DNA from: Alphaproteobacteria bacterium
GTDB taxonomy: Bacteria > Pseudomonadota > Alphaproteobacteria > Micropepsales > Micropepsaceae
Length of the DNA stretch: 64,000 bases
Direction: 5' to 3'
Assembly: GCA_017307355.1 (NCBI GenBank)
Contig: JAFKFG010000012.1
Coordinates: 62,001 to 126,000, forward strand
Shown here in pieces: positions 59,650-64,000 of the stretch. Position numbers and translations under genes: made by a program. The notes under the pieces are model-generated. The model was not told where the DNA came from and did no database searches. It saw nothing but the letters and a program-made list of their open reading frames with translations. The first letter of the stretch is position 1; each line of letters opens with the position of its first letter.

Positions 59650-60903
59650 TCAGGCCACCGACCCGGCAAGACGCAAGGTCTCTTCCTCGGCCGAGGCATG
59701 GGCCGTGGCGTGGAGCGCCGACAGCTCCAGAACGCCCGGCAGATGCCAGCGGCCTTCCGGCCGGATGATCATGTAAGGATCATCCCCGATCGAGACGGCT
59801 TTGGTATCCCGTTCGATCTCGGCGACCACTTCCACATAGTCGTAGCCGGAGAACACGAAGCTCTTGCCCCCTTCCAGGACCTGAAAGCCGAAGCGTTTCC
59901 AGAAATCGACCAGCCGGGTCTGCGAATGGGCGTAGATCTTTCCATAGCCCTTTTTCTGGCAGAATTTGAACGCCGCGCGGACCAGCTGAAACGCCGCCCG
60001 CGACTTGCGGAATTCCTTGCGGATGGCCAGCCGCTCCAGCTTGGCGAAATCGGCGAAGAAGCGCAGGCGCAGGCATCCGATCGGCTCGTCGCCCATGTAA
60101 GCGATCAGATGGGTGGCCGACAGATCGTTGCCGTCATACTCCTCGTAATAAGGGCATTCCTGCTCGCCCATATAGACCACGTTGCGGATGGCGGCGACGC
60201 GCATCATGTCTTCGAGCGTGCGGGCGACCGTGACGCCGATCTCCTTCTGGCCGGCGCCGGGAACATAGCTGTCGTACAACGGGGCCGGCGGCTTGCGCTG
60301 AAACACCCAGATATTGGGAGCGTCGATGGGGCCGACCTGCACGCCCTGGGTCAAGCCGACGGTTTCGTTGAAGCGCCGTCCCACTTCGGTGTTCGGGCGG
60401 GAATAGAAATTCACCCCCGCATAACGCGGCGCCAGCATTTCCTGCATGAAGAGGGCGACGCCGGGCGCCAGCGGGCCGGGCGCGAGCAGGCCCCAGATAT
60501 AGATGCCGGCCGGACGCTCGTGCGGCTTGGCCAGAAGGCGCAAATCCGGGTCGGGGCCGTTGAAGGCGCCTAGTGCCAGCTGCATCAGGCCGATCTCATT
60601 CAGCAGCAGAATGAGAACGAAGCCTTCCGCCACCGGCGCTTCGCCGGACCGCGGCTTGCGCGCGATGGCATGAATTTCGCCCAACTGCTGATGCAGGACA
60701 TTCAGGATGGTTTCGGTCTTGCCGAAGCCGGGAATGCTGAGCCGGGCCTTGGCCAGGAGCCGTTCGGTCACGGAATCATTCGGCCGGAATAGAACCAGAT
60801 GCTTGGCCACCCGGGTGGCGTCCATCTCGTCCAGGTTGTGTTTGCCGTGTTTTACGCTCGATACGCCACCGTCGCGGGTTATCTCCCCTTGTGCATGTGA
60901 CAT
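59650..60903 (-). CDS. Large GNAT-superfamily acyltransferase with an N-terminal extension
   Basis: This 417-residue protein has a GNAT domain at about residues 235-370: HLIAYMGDEPIGCLRLRFF, LERLAIRKEFRKSRAAFQLVR (the acyl-CoA pyrophosphate loop) and YAHSQTRLVDFWKRFGFQVL. The first 230 residues are conserved-looking (GFVLILLLNEIGLMQLALGAF, GIYIWGLLAPGPLAPGVALF, NFYSRPNTEVGRRF) and may be a second, degenerate GNAT-like fold. The substrate could be an amino acid, as in N-acyl amino acid synthases, or a small molecule. It is divergent from a PAS_5-family gene. No exosortase or quorum-sensing gene is adjacent. Confidence 0.7.
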   Translation of the reverse strand: MSHAQGEITRDGGVSSVKHGKHNLDEMDATRVAKHLVLFRPNDSVTERLLAKARLSIPGFGKTETILNVLHQQLGEIHAIARKPRSGEAPVAEGFVLILLLNEIGLMQLALGAFNGPDPDLRLLAKPHERPAGIYIWGLLAPGPLAPGVALFMQEMLAPRYAGVNFYSRPNTEVGRRFNETVGLTQGVQVGPIDAPNIWVFQRKPPAPLYDSYVPGAGQKEIGVTVARTLEDMMRVAAIRNVVYMGEQECPYYEEYDGNDLSATHLIAYMGDEPIGCLRLRFFADFAKLERLAIRKEFRKSRAAFQLVRAAFKFCQKKGYGKIYAHSQTRLVDFWKRFGFQVLEGGKSFVFSGYDYVEVVAEIERDTKAVSIGDDPYMIIRPEGRWHLPGVLELSALHATAHASAEEETLRLAGSVA

Positions 60904-61210
60904 TTCTATCCGCCGTGATTGTTAATACCTCATAAACCATAAGAGCTTCGGGACCGGAGATAAATATCAATCTGGCTGGAAGTTCCTCGCGAGTGCGAAA
61001 GCGGTTAATTTTTGTGGCAGCGACGTTCTGTTAGTGATGGCACGCATTCTCGCCGACTGTGTCGATCGCGGTGCCGCCGATATGCGCAGGACGGTCGCGT
61101 GGGCACCGGTGCCCGGAAACGATTCCTTTTGCCAATTTTTTACTATGCATCGGATAGGCAAAGGACAGTTGGTTTACCGGCAATTTAAGTTTCCGGTCAA
61201 AAATCGGAGC
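60904..61210. other. Intergenic region between the GNAT and PAS_5 genes
   Basis: This 307-bp spacer is AT-richer than its surroundings (for example GTTAATACCTCATAAACCAT at 60920-60939 and TTTTGCCAATTTTTTAC near 61128) and should hold divergent promoters. TTAA-N7-TAAA at 60921 approaches a CtrA site but is imperfect. An open frame from 61034 into the PAS_5 gene exists, but its first 59 codons lack family similarity. I see no RNA gene or repeat here. Confidence 0.5.
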
Positions 61211-61783
61211 ATGGATGTAATCGCGGCAGCCAGGGCTCTGAATCGGAAGGCAGTTCAAAAGAACTGGCACCATTTCTGCGACCCGACTTTGGCGTTCATC
61301 GACCCCGGTTACGAAAATCTCCTCGCCCTGTGGCGAAACAAGTCAGGAAGTCGAAAAATGCCGGCACGCTCCGATATCACTCCCAGGGACCTGAAGGACA
61401 TCCTCAGGACTATTCTTCTGTTCGAGCGCGTTTCCCAGAATCCGTCCCGCTATCGCTGGCGGCTGATCGGCACCGGCCTCACCAGCATCCTGGGCGAGAA
61501 TACCGGCAAGACGCTGGAGGAAAGCCTGCCGCCCGAGCATATCGAGCGGTGGACGGAATGCGGCGACATGATTCTGGAAGGCGCACAGCCGCTTCGCTTT
61601 CTGGGACGCGTTCATATCCAGGGCCGCGAATATCTCGATGCCGAGAATCTCTTCGTGCCGCTGGCCAATGACAATGGCGAGCCCAGCTTCATCCTGGGCC
61701 AATGCCGCTACACGCCGCGCCGGTCCGAAACCGAAGACATCTGGGAAAACCAGATGGCCTCGCTTCCGGGCGGCTTGCTCTGA
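61211..61783 (+). CDS. PAS_5-family protein (PF07310 type)
   Basis: This 190-residue cytoplasmic protein matches the alphaproteobacterial PAS_5 family. It has LLALWRNKSGSRKMPARSDITPRDLKDILR, then YRWRLIGTGLTSILGENTGKTLEE, and ends with VPLANDNGEPSFILGQCRY. Members are single PAS-fold proteins without output domain, of unknown function, probably binding a small ligand. The ATG at 61211 is chosen because the low-GC stretch before it does not look coding; its ribosome site (GGAG, one base away) is poorly spaced, so an upstream start at 61145 is possible. Confidence 0.72.
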   Translation: MDVIAAARALNRKAVQKNWHHFCDPTLAFIDPGYENLLALWRNKSGSRKMPARSDITPRDLKDILRTILLFERVSQNPSRYRWRLIGTGLTSILGENTGKTLEESLPPEHIERWTECGDMILEGAQPLRFLGRVHIQGREYLDAENLFVPLANDNGEPSFILGQCRYTPRRSETEDIWENQMASLPGGLL

Positions 61784-61938
61784 CGCGAGCCTGGCGCGGG
61801 CGAAATTTTTCGCCATTGCGTGACTCCACGTCGCCCGCGCGCGACGCGAGCCCGCTATTTCTTTGACCGTCGCCCCATGGCATAAAACCTTGAGACGCGT
61901 TCGCTGCGGCATGGGGGATTCAAGATGCGAGGCTGGCG

Positions 61939-63204
61939 ATGAAAGAGTCCGCGGTGCCGGTCTCCGTGACGCCTTTCTATTATGGCTGGGCGATCCTGGC
62001 GGCGACCGCGGTGTCGGAACTGCTGGCGCAGGGCGCCACCAGTTATGCCGCCGGCCTGTTTGTCCTGCCGCTGCAGGCGGAGTTTCATATCTCCCGCGCC
62101 CTGGCCAACACGCCGGTCCTCATCATGTTCCTGGGCGGAGCGCTGGTTTCGCCGGCGGTGGGCAAGGCGCTGGACCGCTTTTCCATCCGCCTGGTCCTGC
62201 CGCTGGGCGCTGTCCTGTTCAGCCTGGCCCTGGTCGGCATCGCGCTCAGCCAATCCCTGCTGGCGATGGCGGCCTTGCTGTTTCTGCCCACCGCCATCGG
62301 TTTCATGTGCATCGGGCCTTTGACCACGTCGGCCATGGCATCGCGCTGGTTCTACCGGCACAGGGGCCTGGCGCTGGGCCTGGCGGCAGTCGCCACGTCG
62401 GGCGGCGGCTTCACGGTCGTCCCACTGCTCAGCCGCGCCATTCAGCAATATGGCTGGCGTTCCGCGCTGATCTATGAAGCCCTGATCATTGCGGCCATCA
62501 TTGTGGTGCTGGCCCTACTGGTCCTGCGCGACAAGCCGTCCGACATGGGTCTCGGCAATCATCCCGAAAATCAGGGCCGGGAAAGCGATCCCGCGCGGCC
62601 GGGCGGCGCCCTCGCAATGCCCGCGCCACGCTGGCACGAAATCCTCGCCAGCCGCGCCTTCTGGATTCCCACCATCGTCCTGGCGATGGTGTCGGGCACC
62701 TCCCAGGCGCTGGTCATCACATTGGTGCCATATGGCGTCAGCCTGGGTCTGGCCGCGCCGTCCGCAGCCGCGATGATCTCGGCTTTCGCAATTGCGGCGG
62801 CGGTCACCAAAGTCTCCGCCGGCGTCTTGGCCGATCATATCAGCCAGCGGATGTTGCTGATCGCGGCGGCGGCGCTGATGACGCTTTCCTGGTTGACCCT
62901 CAGCCTTTCCCAGGCGCATGCGGCGCTTTATGCGAGCGCCTGCATGGCGGGCGTTGCGCTGGGATGCGCGCTGCCCACCGCGGCGGCCCTGATCGCGGGT
63001 TATTACGGGCCCACCCGGTTCGGTGCGGTGATGGGGTGGACCTATAGTTTCCTCGGCATCATCACCATCGCGTCCAGCATATCGATCGGGTTCATCTTCG
63101 ACCGCCTTGGCGGCTATCATCCGGCATTCCTGATTTTCTCCACGCTGCTGGCTCTGGTGCTGGCGGTGACGCTGTTGTTTCCGCCGGCGCGGAAGGCGGC
63201 GTGA
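61939..63204 (+). CDS. MFS transporter coupled to the AgaS-like gene
   Basis: This 421-residue, twelve-helix major facilitator opens FYYGWAILAATAVSELLAQGATSYAAG and has the GKALDRFSIRLVLPLG loop after helix 2 and GVLADHISQRML in the second half, the pattern of the OFA/monocarboxylate-like group. The gene ends with GTGA, overlapping the SIS-domain gene start. Coupling to an AgaS-type isomerase suggests import of an amino sugar or its acid, but the family is broad and the substrate is unproven. The 155-bp gap upstream (61784-61938) contains a GGCGAA/TTCGCC hairpin without a T-run. Confidence 0.82.
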   Translation: MKESAVPVSVTPFYYGWAILAATAVSELLAQGATSYAAGLFVLPLQAEFHISRALANTPVLIMFLGGALVSPAVGKALDRFSIRLVLPLGAVLFSLALVGIALSQSLLAMAALLFLPTAIGFMCIGPLTTSAMASRWFYRHRGLALGLAAVATSGGGFTVVPLLSRAIQQYGWRSALIYEALIIAAIIVVLALLVLRDKPSDMGLGNHPENQGRESDPARPGGALAMPAPRWHEILASRAFWIPTIVLAMVSGTSQALVITLVPYGVSLGLAAPSAAAMISAFAIAAAVTKVSAGVLADHISQRMLLIAAAALMTLSWLTLSLSQAHAALYASACMAGVALGCALPTAAALIAGYYGPTRFGAVMGWTYSFLGIITIASSISIGFIFDRLGGYHPAFLIFSTLLALVLAVTLLFPPARKAA

Positions 63205-64000
63205 GCAACCCCGGGCAGGGCGAGGTCACGCGGCAGGAGATATTCCAGCAGCCGGAGCTGTGGCCCACCACCCTGGCGCGGGTCGATGCGGCGACGCAGC
63301 GGCTCGATCTGGGAAAGCGGCTGTCGGAAAAGCGGATATTGTTCACGGGCGCCGGCACCTCCGCCTATGCCGCCCGCGCCGCCGCGACCGCGGGCGCAAA
63401 CTGTCTGGCCGTTCCCACCACGGACCTTTTGATCGATGCGGAGCGCCATCTGGCCGGCGTCGATGTCCTGGTGTCTTTGGCCCGCTCCGGCGGCAGCCCG
63501 GAAAGCGCAGCGGTGGTGGAGCGGGTGCGGGCCCTCGGGCCGGACATCTTTCAGCTGGCGATCACCTGCAATCCCGAGAGCGCGCTGACCCGCTCCCCGC
63601 TGGACGGCATTTTGTTGCTGGATCCTCGGACCAACGACCGCAGCCTGGTGATGACCAGCTCATTCTCGAATCTGGTTCTGGCAGGGCAGGCGCTGCTGCG
63701 GCGCGATGCTGTCGGCGAAGCGGTCGATCTCTCAGCCCGGCATGGCGCATCCCTGCTGCCCGCCATCGATGAGGCGTGCCGGCTGGTCGCAGGGGCGGCG
63801 CGCGAGCGGATCGTGATCCTGTCCTCCTCGCCCTTGCAGGCCTGGGCCCAGGAGGCCGGGCTGAAGGCTCTGGAGATGACGGCGGGCGCTTTCCCCGTGG
63901 TGACCGAGACATTCCTGGGCCTCAGGCATGGCCCCATGTCCTTTGTTCGCGGCGACACGCTGGTGATCGCGCTTCTTTCCAGCGATCCGTCGCGCCGCCT
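63201..64000 (+). CDS. agaS: SIS-domain sugar isomerase/deaminase, AgaS-like (runs off right edge)
   Basis: From the GTG at 63201, overlapping the MFS stop (GTGA), the frame stays open for 266 codons to the window end. It begins with VTRQEIFQQPELWPTTLARV and has a first SIS domain with FTGAGTSAYAARAAA, ARSGGSPESAAVV and MTSSFSNLVLAGQ. A second SIS part holds LKALEMTAGAFPVVTETFLG and RHGPMSF. This is the AgaS/GlmS-like sugar-isomerase pattern; AgaS deaminates galactosamine-6-phosphate to tagatose-6-phosphate. The last 100 or so residues lie outside the window, so the exact subfamily cannot be fixed. A role in amino-sugar catabolism is inferred. Confidence 0.82.
   Translation, partial: MSNPGQGEVTRQEIFQQPELWPTTLARVDAATQRLDLGKRLSEKRILFTGAGTSAYAARAAATAGANCLAVPTTDLLIDAERHLAGVDVLVSLARSGGSPESAAVVERVRALGPDIFQLAITCNPESALTRSPLDGILLLDPRTNDRSLVMTSSFSNLVLAGQALLRRDAVGEAVDLSARHGASLLPAIDEACRLVAGAARERIVILSSSPLQAWAQEAGLKALEMTAGAFPVVTETFLGLRHGPMSFVRGDTLVIALLSSDPSRR

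Noticed and set aside
60921..60935. A CtrA-type site (TTAA-N7-TTAA)
   Set aside because: The second half-site reads TAAA rather than TTAA and no cell-cycle gene is adjacent.
61034..61210. An N-terminal extension of the PAS_5 gene from 61034
   Set aside because: The region is AT-rich, its translation lacks family similarity, and it probably is promoter or leader DNA.
61799..61814. A terminator after the PAS_5 gene
   Set aside because: GGCGAA/TTCGCC forms a hairpin but no T-run follows, so it is not a convincing intrinsic terminator.

Overview
This GC-rich window is almost fully coding, with short intergenic gaps, many ATGA/GTGA/TTGA stop-start overlaps, and no tRNA, rRNA, CRISPR array, phage gene or transposase that I can see. 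Gene content points to a free-living aerobic Gram-negative heterotroph, most likely an alphaproteobacterium: LigAB-type meta-cleavage, a homogentisate operon, a PAS_5-family protein, a triheme cytochrome c/GMC dehydrogenase, TonB and RND systems, and TTGAC-type -35 elements. No ribosomal or housekeeping marker is present, so anything below class is a guess. The theme is catabolism of aromatic amino acids and aromatic acids, followed by sugar and nucleoside use.

Region 1 (1-11.9 kb) is a homoprotocatechuate (3,4-dihydroxyphenylacetate) meta-cleavage cluster. A minus-strand operon hpaG1-hpaG2-ligA-ligB-hpaF runs off the left edge. hpaR (MarR) and hpaE lie beside it. A plus-strand unit follows: Rieske oxygenase, aldehyde dehydrogenase, ThDP-dependent enzyme and two MFS carriers. 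TAACA/TGTTA palindromes before hpaR and between hpaE and the Rieske gene suggest one HpaR regulon. Unusually, a two-subunit LigA/LigB enzyme occupies the place of HpaD.

Region 2 (12-20.6 kb) is a beta-propeller gene joined to a complete RND efflux operon (adaptor, pump, outer-membrane channel) with a convergent two-component system. Region 3 (20.6-24.7 kb) is a TonB-dependent receptor and an exported phytase-like esterase.

Region 4 (24.8-38.6 kb) joins the kynurenine pathway (kynB, amino-acid permease, kynU) to an aerobic CoA-dependent anthranilate route (anthranilate-CoA ligase, fused 2-aminobenzoyl-CoA monooxygenase/reductase, acyl-CoA dehydrogenase, SDR, enoyl-CoA hydratase, thioesterase, RidA-like protein, MarR). 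Together these would take N-formylkynurenine to beta-oxidation products. Tryptophan 2,3-dioxygenase is not in the window. Region 5 (38.6-43 kb) is a compact tyrosine operon, hpd-hmgA-fahA-maiA-marR. Its promoter carries a perfect 20-bp operator immediately next to a perfect 20-bp palindrome that holds the hpd Shine-Dalgarno sequence.

Region 6 (43-53 kb) handles sugars and nucleosides: a three-component FAD dehydrogenase/cytochrome c whose Tat-bearing small subunit is broken by a deletion plus frameshift, a glycerate kinase, a Tat-exported nucleoside hydrolase, a DMT-type permease, ribokinase, and a large exported glycosidase-like/SUMF1-fold fusion. Region 7 (53-64 kb) is mixed: TPR and Cys-cluster proteins, an enol-lactonase-like hydrolase, an exopolysaccharide sugar transferase, a truncated DUF2961 remnant, BioY, a DoxX-like protein, an orphan ABC binding protein, a large GNAT protein, a PAS_5 protein, and an MFS carrier coupled to an AgaS-type SIS isomerase that runs off the right edge.
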